A DNA stretch of 64,000 bases from Carettochelys insculpta (Eukaryota > Chordata > Testudines > Carettochelyidae), in the NCBI RefSeq assembly GCF_033958435.1, contig NC_134150.1, positions 37,815,501 through 37,879,500 on the forward strand. The letters run 5' to 3'. The notes under the pieces were generated by a model. It saw only the letters and a list, made by a program, of their open reading frames with translations, was not told the DNA's origin and did no database searches. Every line of letters starts with the position of its first letter. The first letter of the stretch is position 1. Below, piece by piece: positions 26,401-41,400 of this stretch. A program made the translations under genes and the position numbers.

Positions 26401-29400
26401 TGTATTCAAGAACTCCTGTAAGAATGGTTAACGCTGTGACCAGCAAATTCAGTATTAAGCTTCTTCTTACCATAACTTAGAGCAACCTAAGGGTTTGGGA
26501 TGTGCCTGGAATGGGATTGCTTCTCATAAAACCAAACGGAAAAGAGACAGCATCACCAGGCAGGTGAAAGGGGCTGACTAGGGGTGAGCCCTGCCCCTGG
26601 TTGGGACTACTCTAGCCCCAAGCTTCCCACCCCCAAGGACTAAAATTCCTTCTTCCGTTTCATATGGAAGCATTCCAGGCTGTTGCCCTTTGCCAGGAAG
26701 CCAGGGGAAAGAGCAGTTTGCTGAATTCCATACTGTGGATGGGGAGCACAGCAGGTAGTCAAACCTGGACCTGCCCTAGCTGGGGGACATGCACCCATCT
26801 CTTGACTGAGCCCGCTGGAACGGCAGTGGCCATGGAGAGGTGCTTCTCACCTGGCCCTAAGCTCATGTAGTGAGAGAAGGCTGGGGTAGTCCTCTCTTCA
26901 TGGAGCAGCCTGTGTACTGAACCCCTCATCCCCAGTCCCACCCCAGAGCAAGGATTCAAATGAAGAAAAACAAAAATTAAGTTAAGGACCTGGGAAACCA
27001 CCAGGTAAATCTTCTAGTACGGGTTGAACCTCTCTTATCTGGCACCCTCAGGACCTGACCTGAGTCGGATAAGAGAATTTTCTGAAGGAGTGAAAGACAT
27101 CTGCCCTCAGCTCCCCCAGCTGGCTCCTCACTTACCACAGGTCCTGGCAATTGAGTCCCAGCTGCTGGCTGCCCTGGGTCCTAGCAGCCACTGGCTGCCC
27201 CAGCTTCCTGCTGCCCACAGATCCCATCAGCCTGCAGCTGTTCACAGTGTCTAGCCTGGCTCCACACCCCCATGGCTCCCTGGTGCCCACCAGTGCCCCG
27301 TGGCTCCCCTCTGCCCACTGGTCCTGGCTCCCCATGGCTCCCTGCCACCCACTGGTGACTCTTCATGACCCTTGGATCCCAGCAGCTGGTAGCTGACAGC
27401 AGGTGCAGGCTGCCGGACAAGGGATGTTACCAGATAAGAGAATTCCAGTTGAGGGGTAGAACCTGTACCCTATAAGCTTCTAAATACTTCCATAGGCATA
27501 TGTGTGGCTGCAGAATGAGATGCCAGGTGGTTTGCAGGCTGTTGAGGGCTGGTTAAAAAAAACTGGATATTTTTCAGGTGGATGGGAGGGAGGATATAAA
27601 AACGGGCTGTTGATTCTTTAAGAAGTTGAGTAGAATACGGGGCTGAGATTTTTAAAAAAATGACTAGCCTTTTTTGGGTGTCTTAATTTTTGTGCGTCCA
27701 ACTTGAGGCCCAGAAAAGTCGGCCTCTATAAGGCATCTCAGGGTGTACACCCAAGAACTGAGGCATCCTGAATCACTAGTGTAGTCTAGTATCGGAGGGG
27801 TAGCCGTCTTAGTCTGGCTCTGTAACAGCAACGAAGGATCCTGTGGCACCTTATAGATTAACAGAAAAGTTTTGAGCATGACCTTTCGTGAGCACAGACT
27901 CACTGCATCTGATGAAGTGAGTCTGTGCTCACGAAAGCTCATGCTCAGAACTTTTCTGTCAGTCTATAAGGTGCCACAGGACCCTTCGTTGCTAGTGTGG
28001 TCTAGTTCTTCTGTACCACTCATCGTCCTATTATTTGAGCAACTTCCATTAGTGCCTTTGAAAACCTTGGCTGTGTTCATAGGTTATATTACTATCCAGG
28101 CATTATATTGGTTCATGGCTCACACTTTCACTCATTTGAATAGTCTAAACTCCATGTTCAGCCACTTGACATCCTTTCTGGATTTTGTCCAGAGGGAGAA
28201 AAGGGGACTGGCTCTCTTTGGCAAGATCTTCTCCACTATTTCTGGAGTTGATATTATCTCCTCAAAGGTTTTCCAGCCATTAATTTAAAGCGTGATCTAC
28301 TGCAAGTGAGCTGAACGCAGTGAGCACAGACTTCTGAACTCTGTTTACAGGAATGTGGGGAGCTTATGATTAAGTGGCTGATGGGAGTGCTGTGTACTGT
28401 CTGTAGGCTGTAAACTGAAGTCTTCTGGTGTCAAGTGTTTTCTCCAAGTCACATTTGCGAAGATGTCAGAGTGATGATAAAAGAACGGCGAAAGTGGCAC
28501 TACAGTGGCCACCTGACTGACATGAAAATGCTTCAGTATTGTTGTTCTGAAGTTCTCCACTGCCCAATGATACTGTGATCAGAACCCAATATTCCCACAC
28601 AGGTCTCCTGGAGACCATGTCATCCACCCAACTTATCGCTATAGTGCAGTTGAACACTTATCTCTGTCGTAGTTTTTCCTTGTGCTCCCATCTCCTATGT
28701 CTCCCCCTTTTTTTCCTTTTGTAGCACAGGTCATTAAGTGTGACACCAAAATGAGGGACAAATGCAAAGGATCCACGTGCAACAGGTACTGTTATTGCTG
28801 TTTGGTGGCTGGCTTTTGCAAAGGGGGAGCGGGCTGCCTGCTAATTATTTTGACTAGAGTCCAAATGCTGTCTAGTTCCCTATGAAAAAGCCTTTCATTC
28901 TTTTTAATACCAATCATTCAGCCAAGTTGACTCAATTTATTTCATGCCCAAAATGGTGAACGGCCATGATAACCCCCAACTCACCAGTGGCCAGCCCCAT
29001 TTACTAAACCTTGCCCCACCCATTTTGGACTCCTCTTGTGTTATATTCCCATCCAGTCTTAGACATCAATTCATCCCCCCCGTGGGGTTCAACAGCTCTG
29101 GGTAAGATCTTACCAAGCTACACTAAAGTTTATTTCTTGGAATAAAACTAACCCACAGAAGGTAAATATTGATCTCATGCTTAAGGGAAAAGGTATGTGA
29201 AAACATGGCTATTTTGCAATGCTGGTTTTAAATGGATTAGTTGAATGATACTAATGGGAATCACTATTAAATGTAGGAAAAGTCTGACTCACATTTTTCA
29301 GTCACTGCCACCAATATATCTCTCTTTAACTAGGTATCTGTGCCCAGCTGGCTGTGTGAACAGCAAGGCAAAAATCTTTGGAACGTTCTATTATGAGACA

Positions 29401-32400
29401 GTAAGTACTTTGTTATGGCTGTTTAATGGTGATACTAGAACCTGAAAATGTTGGCAGTTCTAATGTAATGGAGATTTTTTGCTGTCCAATGTTGGTGCTG
29501 TAAACTGTATTAATTTATACAACAAAGGTAATCTGCATTTTCCTGGCTATGTGATAAAATCAGTGCTGAAAAAAAATAGCTGTTCAGTGCTTGAATTTGG
29601 GTCTGAGTGACCTTTCCTCCTACTAAGGTCAGCAGAAGTTGAGAACCCTCCTGTACGTCACAGGAGTGCCTGATATATTTCAGGATCTATCCCTCAGTGC
29701 AGTGTGTTATTAGGTTGGAAGAGAAACCTTCTATTTGAATTGCTTCTCAGGGTGGTCCACTGGATACTGGGCTTTTATTTTTAGGATGAGCCATTGACTC
29801 TTGAAGTATTAAAATAGTTTATAATAAGGTAGGTCAGCAATTTGTCAGAACTGTTTTTGATGGAGAACTTGGGGGTTGATTACATAATTTTGTTTTTGCA
29901 AAATGTGTGTGGTTTCTGATGAAAATGTTGACATTTTTCATGCGGAAAAAATGTCCCAAATATATGAAAGCTGAAATGCAGCTACAGACACCCCATGGGA
30001 GTTAGAGTTCAGTTGCTTTATGTTCCTGTTCTCTATGGGCTGGGCTTCCCTCTGGACTTGGTCACTCATGATGCATCAAAACCATACGGCTTCCATGATC
30101 GTAGATGAGAGAATGCTAGACCTGGAAGAAACCTTGAGGAACCTATCCTCGCCAATGGGTTTTCAGATTAAATATTTCAGATTTGACCTTTTTGTAGCAG
30201 TAAAATTCAGCAGACTGTGATTGATGTGGTATTTGTTCAGTAAATGCAAGTCAATGTAAACTCCAGTTGGCCTTCAAGTATTTCTTTTGCGTATTTATTT
30301 ATTAAATGTTTCTTTTTGGCTTAGAACTAATTAGGAAACATTGGTACTAGCGTATTGTTGTTGTGTCCTTTCCAGTCATCCAGTATATGTCGTGCTGCAA
30401 TTCATTATGGTGTCATAGACGATAAAGGAGGCTTGGTTGACATCACTCGGAAAGGGAGATCACCCCTCTTTGTCAAGTCTACAAGAAATGGTGTTGAATC
30501 TTTAAGGTAATTCTTCCATGAGAAAATATATCTCCATGTGTAGAGGACCATGACTTTGTACAATCAATGATTGTTCCCCATTTGCCACTGGCTACAAGCA
30601 ACATAGAGTAGATTGGAAAGAAAGTGGAATGCAGATATGAGTGAGAGGTCAATAAAAAATCTGCATTTCTTGTTTTGTCTTTCAGTAAATATAAACCTTC
30701 CAATTCATTCATGGTTTCCAAAGTCACAGGTAAGTTCAAATGCCCTTTTTGTCATTAGAACATTGAGAAATCAGTAGTGCTAGAGTTTCTTATACATTGA
30801 CATCCTTGGTCCATAGCCATGTTCTTTTTAAAATCATAAACGGGCAAAACGTTTGTGTGGCCAAGAGACTCTTCCTGTATATGACTAGAGCAGATCAGGA
30901 CAAACCAAAGAGGTATTTTTCAAAACACTCTCCCTTCCTCCCCACATTTTACAACCCATTTGAATAATCCCTCCATCTTGGGTGACTGTATTTTCCAAAG
31001 GGAAAATGGGACAGTGCTTGGGTCTGACCTGAGTCTTCCCCACACTCCTTCTGGGACTGATCCTAGGTGTCCCCCTCCTCCAGGTAGGCTAGTCAAGCCT
31101 CTTGCCCAAGTCCCCCACCCTCTCCTAAGCCCTCCATCAGGCAGGAGCTGAGCAGCACCACACATAGTAGATGTGGTGAGCATGTTTCCCACAGGCTGGG
31201 GCTGGCATTACTGCTTGCCCCCTGCCTGACCCTTCCTCTCCTGCATGGCTGCTTAGCACTGTTCCCTGTAAGATGAGCGCCTGTGCATCCATCCAGGAGA
31301 GATTCAAGAACCTCCCAGCTGATTAGCAGAACACCCACAGTGCCTACAGCTGGCAGCTTGTGTTTCTCTGGGTGGTGTGCCTCCACACGTGGTGGTGCAC
31401 ATAATAAAATTTATTCTGCACATGGGTGGAAAAATTTAGAGGCAACATTACCACTGCCACACATTCCTCCACGCCCCACTTGTGGCCAAAAGTGGGCATT
31501 TGTCTCATTTATTTTTGCCAGCTGATCAAGTGGACAAGAGCAAATTGGACAAATTCACAATTTTGCCAAAGAAGGGGCTTAAGAGGGACTCACCCAGCCA
31601 AAATAGGATGGAGGGTCACCCTACTGCTCATCTTAAGTACAACCAATGTTTTGGCTGGGGTTAGCTTGCCTGCTTCAGGTTGAAATTCTGGCATTGGCAA
31701 GTGGAAAGTGACGTTGTCAAGTCCTGCCATGAGGGCAGGGGGCCGGACTCAATGACCTTTCAAGGTCCCTTCCAGTCCTAGCATTCTATGATTTAGACTC
31801 AGAATTTGGCCTGTGACCTGCTGGACAAGCCCCTCTGTATTCATAAAAATCTGTTTAAAAAAAAAAAGAACAAAATATTACGACTCCGTTTCTCCCCCAT
31901 TATTTTTTTTAACAAAGCTGTGCTCCTTGCATAATGGCTTTCTAGCTATTTAATAGCTCTCCAGCATAAATCCTAGTAAAAATATCTCATTGGTGTAGCT
32001 GTTGGTAAAGAAGACGTTGAAGTTATTCTTCTGGCTGGTCAGCTGGGCACACAGCCTGTCAGATGTGATGCGTGCATAAGGCTTCTGTTTACTTCTGGGG
32101 TATCGGGTATTTGAACTGATTATTCATCTCTCCCTATTGATTTCACCAGTGCAGACATTGGATTGTTATACCACCGTTGCCGAACTGTGTCCGTTCGAAA
32201 AGCCAGCAACTCACTGTCCAAGGTAAGCTGCATAACCTGAGTTTGAGGCTATTTCTTTTGATCCTAGACCTGTACTAGGATAATGGCGGGGAAAAAGCCT
32301 AAGGACTGGATGAGGATGTTGCTCAGATTTGAAGATTATAAACCAAAGGTATAGATTATGTCAGATTAACTGGGGTGAAGGTTAAATGAACGAGCTCTTT

Positions 32401-35400
32401 CCACATGCAAAACAATATACCATAGGAACAAAATTACCTGCTTTCACAAGCATGTTTTTCATTTGAGAGTACAGTCAACCAGTGGCACTGAGAGCCGCTG
32501 GGGGAAAGGTAGGAGAGCGTACGGCTCCCCACCCTTGGAAGGGGTGGAGCCAAGGGAAGACGGGGCAGGGCTTAGGGCAGTCTGCTCTGCCCCACTCCAT
32601 GCTGCTTTAAAGCCTCACGTGGAGTGGCAGCACAATGCTCTACGGCATTTCAAAGGGGCCGGGGAGGGGCAATTGCCCCCTTTGCTCCTGACTTCCTCCC
32701 CTGTCAGTGGGCCTGCTCTCAGTACCGGCATATATACGTATACCAGGGTTTAAAATCCATATTTTTATGGTTTTACTACTGGGTGTTTTATGTGCTTCAG
32801 TAATTGGAGGAGGCCTGAACAAAGAACCCGCCTCAACTGGCCTCCCTATGTTCATATGCAACTTTGCACGTTTTCTTCATTACACACTTTGCACATTTTG
32901 TGCTGTTCTGAGATGATGTCACTGGTACACCCAAATAATAAAATTTGCATGCATAACACCTGTTGCCTCCTGATTCTAGCATGCAAATGAGCTTTGCTTG
33001 TGGAAATTGTACCAGTTGCATTGCGTGCGTGGTGATGGACAAGCAGCTCATCCTGCAAACGGTTTTCTGTGCAGGGCTAAGCACAAGGAGGGATGCTACA
33101 CATGGAGAATTTGGCCCAATGGCCTTCATTACCTCCTGTCCCGTTGGCCTAAATGAGTCTCATTTGCAGCTGTGCAGTCACTATTCAATTTCATCTGAAA
33201 GTGGGGTGGGGGGAATCCAGATGCAGGCACCGGAAGGCTTCCAAGAGCTTTAGAATGTAATTTGTTTTTTCTTACTCCTGGAAGGAGTGAATAAATATGA
33301 AAAAAAAAATGTTTTTCAGGGTTTACTGTCCAGCCCACTGCAAAGCTGAACCAGCATACTTGGCACCAGTCTTTGGCACTAAAGTGTATGCAGATGTGAG
33401 TACTCCACTTTCCTGTAGCTCCCCACACAGCAAGGTGACTATAGAGGTGACTGGATTCCTTTTAAGAGAGTCCTATTCTATATATTAGGAAGGCTGGAAT
33501 TACACATTCTTACAAATAAGAAGGAAATACTTTGGTGGCAGATGGTGTGGAAATATCACTTACAGTAGCTGAGCACATTGATTAATTGTATGTGGTGTTG
33601 TACTTTAAGAACAACAGTTACGGAACAGTGGGTTGAGCCCTTTCTAGGAGTTGGGAGGGTTTAGTTGTATTCTCATTTCTGACACTGACTTGCTCTGTGA
33701 CCTTGGGAAAATCACTTAAGCGCTCTGTTTTTCTGCCTGTAAAATGGGGGTGATGCTTCTTCACTTTTGTAATGTCAATTGAGAAGTACAGATGAAAAGC
33801 TAAGAACTTTGCTACATTTGTCATATTAGTACTTGACATAACTTGACCTATGGATTACACTCACCACCCCCAAACCTCCATATTTCTGCAAGTAAATTAT
33901 TATTGGTAAGCAGTTGTCATGGAAATGAAGTATGTGACTAGCTGTGTTTTCGGAACTCTGTGAACAGCCCATGGGATGGACAGAGGCTAAATGGCAAACG
34001 TAACCTAATGGACAGAAATGCAAAGGGATTTTTTTATCCCTGTTTGTATGTTAGAAATCCACTGACAATACAGACTTAGCATAGCTTTCCATTGCTCCTA
34101 CAGCTCATTCTCCACACAGCGATAGGTGCAAACATCCCTGCAAACTCCTGAGTTACATCAGCTTTTCCTATACTTCTGCCTAGCAAGAAAATTTTGATTT
34201 TTTTTGGGTAGTAGTGGCCTAGGTTCCATTTTTATTCCTAATGCACAGTCAGATCAATGCAGGCCGAAAATGGGATTAGAGATTTGTTCAGGAGTGCTGG
34301 GTGCTTGGTGGAGAATCACAGGCAGCATCAGGAAAAACGTAGGAATTTTAAATTGGTTCCAGTTGCGGTTTGGCCTCAGAACTGGCACATGGTTAAATAA
34401 GATTGTCCCAGCAGAGTTCCAAGAACAACAATTTCATTGGGGAAATTATCATTAGTTAACTGATCAGATGAACCTCATACAAACATTTCAGTTGTTCATA
34501 TTGATATATGGATGACGTTTCATTATGGTCGTATGCCAGCTTTCTGTTTACCCTATAGGGCAATGATTTCATTGCCTGTTTAAATATACACTCCTTCTCC
34601 CCACCCCTATCCGCCCTTAGCGCTGTTTGGCAATTTAAATGGCCCAGGGCTCCAGCAGGCACTGCTGCTGCAGGAGTGATGGTGGTAGCTGGGAGGGTCA
34701 GTCCCTGGGGCAACAGCCTCCTTTACCCTTCCCCCTTGTTGGGACTGCCCAGCCATAAAGCGGTACCTGTGTGGGACTTGTATATATATGTTACAAACTG
34801 CAGTCATTTTTAATAGCTTCATTAAAGGAAACAAAGAACATTTCCCCCCTGAGTTTGTACTCCTGCACTCTGTCATGCTCGCACCCAAAACCTTGACTTG
34901 CAAAATGGTTTGGCAGCAGAAGAGTTAACAGGGCACTAGCTTGTTGGCATTAGCATCAAAAAGTCACTACTGGCTAGGCAGCAGCATCCAATTCAATGAG
35001 CTGGTAACCTTCTGATTTATGTGAAACCAAGAACAAAGTTCCCACATCAGGGAGAGAGGATTTTGACTGTACATGGTTCTATTTGGTTTAGTCCATAGCC
35101 CTCAGGGCAACTACCCTCTGCATCATGGGATTTTAACAGCTTTAAAGAAGATTGTTTTTTTTTTTCCTCCTAGAACTAAAGATGCTATTTTAAGTTGCAT
35201 GATGTCAAGGGCTTGGGAAAGGTATGTTTATAGGAAGTGAGGTCAGTATAGTTTTGGAAGTCAGGCAAAGGAGGCAAGGTACTCATAAGCAATGACAAAA
35301 TAAGATCTCTAATGTTGTTCCTGAAGTATAATTGCTAGAGCCTTAAAAGGTACATGATAAATTGAAGAGGCAGACAGTGAGGAGGAGGAGGCGCCAAATG

Positions 35401-38400
35401 AAGGTCATACGATCCAGATGTTCTGCAGTTCTGCTAAAAAGTTATTTCCAGTGTAGAAAAAGTTGTTCCATAACTTTGAGGAAAGCCGGACACTGATTAA
35501 AAATAGGAAAATGAAAACACATGTGCAATCATGGGCACATTCTCATGTTCCACAGCTAACATCATATATGCCATTATGTGCCAACGATGCTCAGATGCTT
35601 TGTACATTGGACAGACTTCAATTCTCTTAGACAAAGAATTAATGGGCATAAAACAAATATAAATACACTCCTGATTCACAAACCGGTCAGTCACCACTTT
35701 AAGGGAATGGGCCGTTCTATTAATGACCTGTAAGTTTGTGTCTTACTGAAGAGGAATTTTCACAACACTTTGCAAAGAGAAGCTGCTGAACTCTCTTTTA
35801 TATTCAAATTCGACACATTAACACGTGGTTTGAATTGGGAGGGAATTTTTTAGGTCATTATAGGGGCTCTTTTGCACACTTGGCTTAATCTAATTCTTGA
35901 CCCCCCTCCCCCGCTTCTGCTCTTCTACTCTCTGATTTGCTCACCTTGACAATATTTTTCTGATTTGTCAACTTTGATTACTATTTTTGGTTCTCTGTGC
36001 CTTAAATATTGAGTCTGTTCTGGTATGGCTATGATCTGAAGAAGTGGGTCTGTCCCATGAAACCTCATCACCTAATAAATGATTTTGTTAGTCTTTAAAG
36101 TGCTACTGGACTGCTTTTTTGTTTTGATAGCCCTAGAAGATGTTTCCCATGAGGGCCTCCCACAAATGCAAGATAGGTTTAAAGGCTGGCATTACTTGCA
36201 AAGCAAAGGCATTCTCTTGTGACCATCTCTGGTGGGTTGTGTGCAAATAGCTATTTACAGAATAGGGCCAAATCTTTTATGGTGATTCATCAGGATGGAA
36301 TAATTTCTTCAGGGGTAAAATGGAAACCTTAGTACTTGGCACGCTTTAAACTGAAGTGGGCAGAGCATTAGAGCACACATGCTAGGAAAAAGTTCAGATC
36401 TGGTGCCTTTTGCTTGGGGACTGGACTTTTTGGGTACAGCTCAGACTCATCTCTCAGAGAGTCCAGTATCTAAGCAATTAGAAGGGTTAAGAAAAATCAG
36501 AGCTTCCTTTACATTAGGTTTTCAGAGTCAAGTAGTATATGGGGAACACGGTAGAGCAACTGCAAATACCCTTTCAGCAGGAACCTTGTGGCTAACAAAC
36601 TCCATCTTGCATTGCTTCAAAATACTCATCACTTTTTGCTGTGTCTAACAGTTGTGCTGTTTTCAAAGGTAAATGACTGGTCATGTTGTACACTGAAGCT
36701 GGGATAAGAAGTGATCAGATCCACATCTTTGAAAGATCACAAGTAAAACACACAGTTTCCTGTCCAGTGAAATAGACTAAATGGACGTCACTGGCTTTTT
36801 CTGTTTTCAAGAGAGACATCAAATAGTGGTTCAGGTCAAAACTGGATTGAGTGGGCATGTTTTCTGTTATAAGACTGGGAATAGGGATCATTGTGACCCG
36901 AGACAAAAACCTGGCGAGGCTTCATTTTCTCTCTCTATATTCTTCCTACAAAATGCCAGTGCTGCATGGGATACCTGCGGGCTGTTATACTGAGGTCTAA
37001 TTTTGATTGATGTATTTAGTGTGTGAATGCTGGACACTTTGTATGGAGCTGGGTCCCTGAGATATACAGGAGAGCCGACTAGATGATACGGTGTTCCTCC
37101 TGACTTTAAATTCCCTGAGGTTTTGTCTATACTTGAAATTGATCGACAAAACTTCTGTCATTCGTGAGTGCTTAATAACCCTGGACGCAGCAAAAATTGT
37201 GTCACAGCAAGTGTCAACATTTGCTTTGTGGCCAGGAGCACTTCCCTGATGACAAAGCAAAAGCCACTCATTCAGGCTAGAAGTATTTTATTGGCAAAAG
37301 TGCTGACAAACAGCATTTCCACATGCCAACTTTTAGCAACAGGGCTGTGTTGACACAGCTTTGTTGCTAAAAGCCACACAGTGTAGACATAGCCTGATTG
37401 GTTTAGCCTTAGCATACCAAACAAAAAATACAGATGATTTTTCATTTTTTATAAGCAGTAACTTCACTTATTTCCCATTTCAGTTAGTTCCAATTTTCAT
37501 TTGTGCTTTTTGTTGGAATACTGCTATCTTTCACACAAATTGTATCCCAAAGGGCCTTGTGGAGTTAAGTGGTAAAAATGCAGAGATAAATACTTATTAG
37601 AGGGAGAAGAAAATGAACTGGCAGAGCCAAAGATTATGGCCCTATGTTCATGGCGTACATGCAGAGAATTAGAAACCTCCTCCCTTTCATTTATTCTGTT
37701 CCTGGAAGATTGCAAGGTAATATAACATTATTTCATAGAATCCAGAAACCTAATACAACAATATCCAGAAACAGAGAGAGAAATCAGGCTGCTCCCTAAG
37801 GCAAAGAGGCACAATTCAGCCCTCCTTTGCTCTAGACTTGCTCTTTATTAGACTTTTGGCTGAAAGAGTGAGACTGCTGAATTTTCTAAGTAACCCCTAG
37901 CCTGGAAGCAGAACTAAGACATCCCTTACAATTTAAAGTGATAGCTTACCATTTTAACAGTTTTCAATACAGTACAGCAGGGGAGAGATCTGAAATAAGG
38001 GAGAAGGAAGTACACTGTCTCAGGCAGCATAATGTGCAGGGAAAAAGGCTGTTGCACTGGCTATCGGTTAGCCTGTATAGAGGGGCAGAGAGAGGAAAGT
38101 AATTGAGATCTCTGTTAAGCCCAAGGAAAGTAATGTTAATATTAGATGTGGGGGAAGGGGCATGCAATTGGAAAGTGGGGATGGGGTGGGAATGGAAAGA
38201 TGGCTGATCTATATTCTATGGAGTACTTAAGTTGCAAGGTGAACTCACAAAGGATTGTTTTAAAGAGGAATTTATTTCTTCCAATACATAAAATGGCTCG
38301 AGGCATTTTCTCTTTCCCAATTTGCTTTTACCTTAGAAATATCTGCAGTTTCACTTCTGGTTTTGCAGGCAGCCGCTTCTCACTGAGGTTTATGGGAGAG

Positions 38401-41400
38401 GCAGGTTCTTGGTGCTGCTGGAAATCAGGTTATTTATATTTTAAGTCACTTAAATGTGGCTGTTGGATCTTAAATGTAAAGGCTCAGGTTTGAAAATGTG
38501 CTAGTTCTGTGTTGTGGTTAAAATAAAAGGTTGGACTGTTTTCTTATACACCTTTGTTTGCTCAGCAAAGAAAAAAATCAACTATTGCTAAAGCTGAAAG
38601 GAATGTGCCTGAGGCAGCAGGCAGCGTATCAGGCAGGGATCTTCCTCAAAGCTATGTGAGAGCATTTAAGCTTTAGGAAATACTGGAGCACTGGGAAATG
38701 TATGCATAACAAATTCTGCAGCCGCCCTGTGTGCTTCGTGGTGAGACTTATGCTTGGAAGGGAAATGTGTGTTCCATTCATGTTCAGGAACCCTGAAGAG
38801 ATGTGAGAGAGAGAGACTGACTCTACTGTTGTGAGATAAAGGTACTTTAGTCTCCAGCAGTCTCATTTGTAAGGCAATAAGCTGGGGAGAGTTCCTGAAG
38901 AAGGAAGGCTGCATAATGAGGCTGATTTTTTCTGTCACCAGTGGAAGCCTCAGCATGAGGCTGAGCTCCCAGGGAGGAACACGTCTTCCTTTTCAGGCTG
39001 GCCACACTACATGAAGACTTGATGGGTGACTTGCAGCATGTCTACCCTTGAAATACTATGGGGGGCCAGCTTCACGGTAGACCCGTGGTGGGCAACCTGT
39101 GGCCCATGGGGGTTCCACCTGTGGCCCTTTGCCCTCTCCCCACACTGGTTCACTGGAGCCTACACTTCCTACCCCTCCGTCATTCCTCCCAGCATTTTCA
39201 GAGGAACAAATTGCCTGACTTGCTCCCCACCCCCTTCCATCCCAGAGCTGGAACACCATGAATCAGCTATTTGTGACATTCCAGCTGTGGGAGGGAGGGG
39301 ACAGAGTGGGGATGGAGTGTGACCAAAAATGCTGGGAGGGAAGATGAGGAGCAGGTAAGTCTGAGGCTCTGGTACCCTGATGCACGAGAGGTGCATGGGG
39401 GAGAGGGCCAAACGGGGGCTGCAAGGCCGCAGGTGGAGCCCCAGTGGGCTTCAGGCTGCTGCAGTCCGCTGAGATGGAGGGCCACTCATGCACCCCATCC
39501 ACTCTTCCATCCATCCCTGGTGTAGACACTGCCTATACCAATGGGAGAAAGCATCTGCTGTAGGTAATGCACCTCCCTGAAAGGCAATATCTAGGCCAAG
39601 AAAACTTCTGTGGACCTAGCAATGTCTCCCATGGGGGCACATCAGCCTAACTAAGTTGTTAAGGACCATAGATTTTTCCCACTCCCAAGTGACCCAACTG
39701 AGAGAACTTCATTTTTAGTGTAGACCAGGTCTTAATTCACAGGCCTCCTTCATTTGACTCAGCTGGTGCCAGAAGGGCCCCTTGGACATTCCAGTTCAGC
39801 AGGGAGGGGAGCATTCCAGAAATACCAGGCTCCATCCCCAGAAAGCAGTACTGAAGCAGAAGCAGAGAAGCTACCATGTGGTATATTTTGCTGGATGATC
39901 CATGAAGCACTAGTGCCTTTTCTTTTGGAAGAGAATGTCTCCATTGTCCTAGTGCTTCCTATCGTCTGAGCATTTGACAGACAAGGTAGAAGACAGGAAG
40001 CTAATAGGCTGATAGAGGAAGGGAGTGCATAAAAAGAAGAATGAGCAGGGAGAAGAACAGCAAGTTCTGGAAATATGGAGTGCCTTGGAAAGAACATCAT
40101 TAAGGACGTGTCCCATTGGAGAAGGTTTCTGCAAATAGTCTTGCCCAGTTCCTTCAGAACAGTTTAATTTAATAGGCCAATTTTTGATTTACAGATTTCC
40201 CACGGCACATTAGAGCAAATTCAAAGCTTGTCTTCCAAACAAATTGTTCCTGTGCTCTCTTGCCCATATATAGAAGCAAAACCAAACTGGCAATTTAAAC
40301 TGCAAGAGCTGCCAAAAGATAGGCAATTCAAAGTGGTAAAAATGTAGGGAATGGGGAAACCTGCCTTTTATGGCCCTGGAGAGAGAGCAGGAGAACATGA
40401 TGGTTAATACACAGTTGCCACCAGCCTGGATTCCTCTGCAGGTTCTTCAGTAAAAGTGTGAGTTTTTTTTAAAAGATCTAGAAGTTTATGGACTTCAGAT
40501 TTTCACCTGTTTCAGTCCTTGGCTCTGGAGCTGATTTGTGTTATTCTAACTGGCAGCATATAAGTCTTTTAGAAGGTTCACATCCAAGTTTATATTGAGC
40601 ATTAGCATTCTCTGCTTTCACTCTGTTTCCTGGATAGTTTTGTAGTTTATCATCAGTTGCTGGTGGGTTGTGTTTCTGCAGCAAATGAAATAAAAGCAAA
40701 AGCAGAAGGAACATGCCATACAAAGATTGCAGGCCTCATTTGCATAACTGACTGCTATGTCTGGTGGGGTCAGTGGGAGTTGTGGGTTCTCAACACCTCT
40801 GAAGCCCAGGCCCTGGATGAAGCAGTTCATCTTAGCATTTGGATAGATGGGACTCAATGTGTCTCAAGTTCATTTATTTCTTTAGGCCAATTTGACCAAA
40901 GATCTCAGTTGTTTCACACCAGTAAATGGTCCCAGAACCTATGCTAATCTGTTGACAATGGGAAGTGACCACACCCTCTCATAACAAAGGGAAGGGCTGA
41001 AGTGATCAAGAAATGCCATTGCAGCTCCAAAACAAGAGGCACAGGGCTTGGCCGACTGGTAAATCCATTGATTCAATCAGTCATTCTCCTTTTAGCAAAG
41101 TTCCTATTGAGACCAATGGGCTATTTGATCACCCTGGTGGCAGAGGTTCCCATAGAAGAAGTAACAGTAATACTGAGGACCCTCTGTAGGGCTATCATTA
41201 CACTTTCCTGTGTCAGCCATGCTGAATCCACACCCTTTGTAATTAGTAGCAGGGCCATGCCTTATCTGTAAGAACTCAACTAGCTTTATTTGTGCCTCTC
41301 CCAGCCACAAAAGGCTGGCTTAGATCACGTCTCAAGGTCCCCTCCAACCTTACAGCCCTATGATTTTGTGATCTGTAGAGTCCTTTCTCATTGCTTAGCC

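Noticed and set aside
27905..27915. Regulatory stem-loop or RNA gene at the palindrome centre
   Set aside because: The arms are a known-type repeat tail found elsewhere in the window, so a repeat origin is simpler than a functional RNA.
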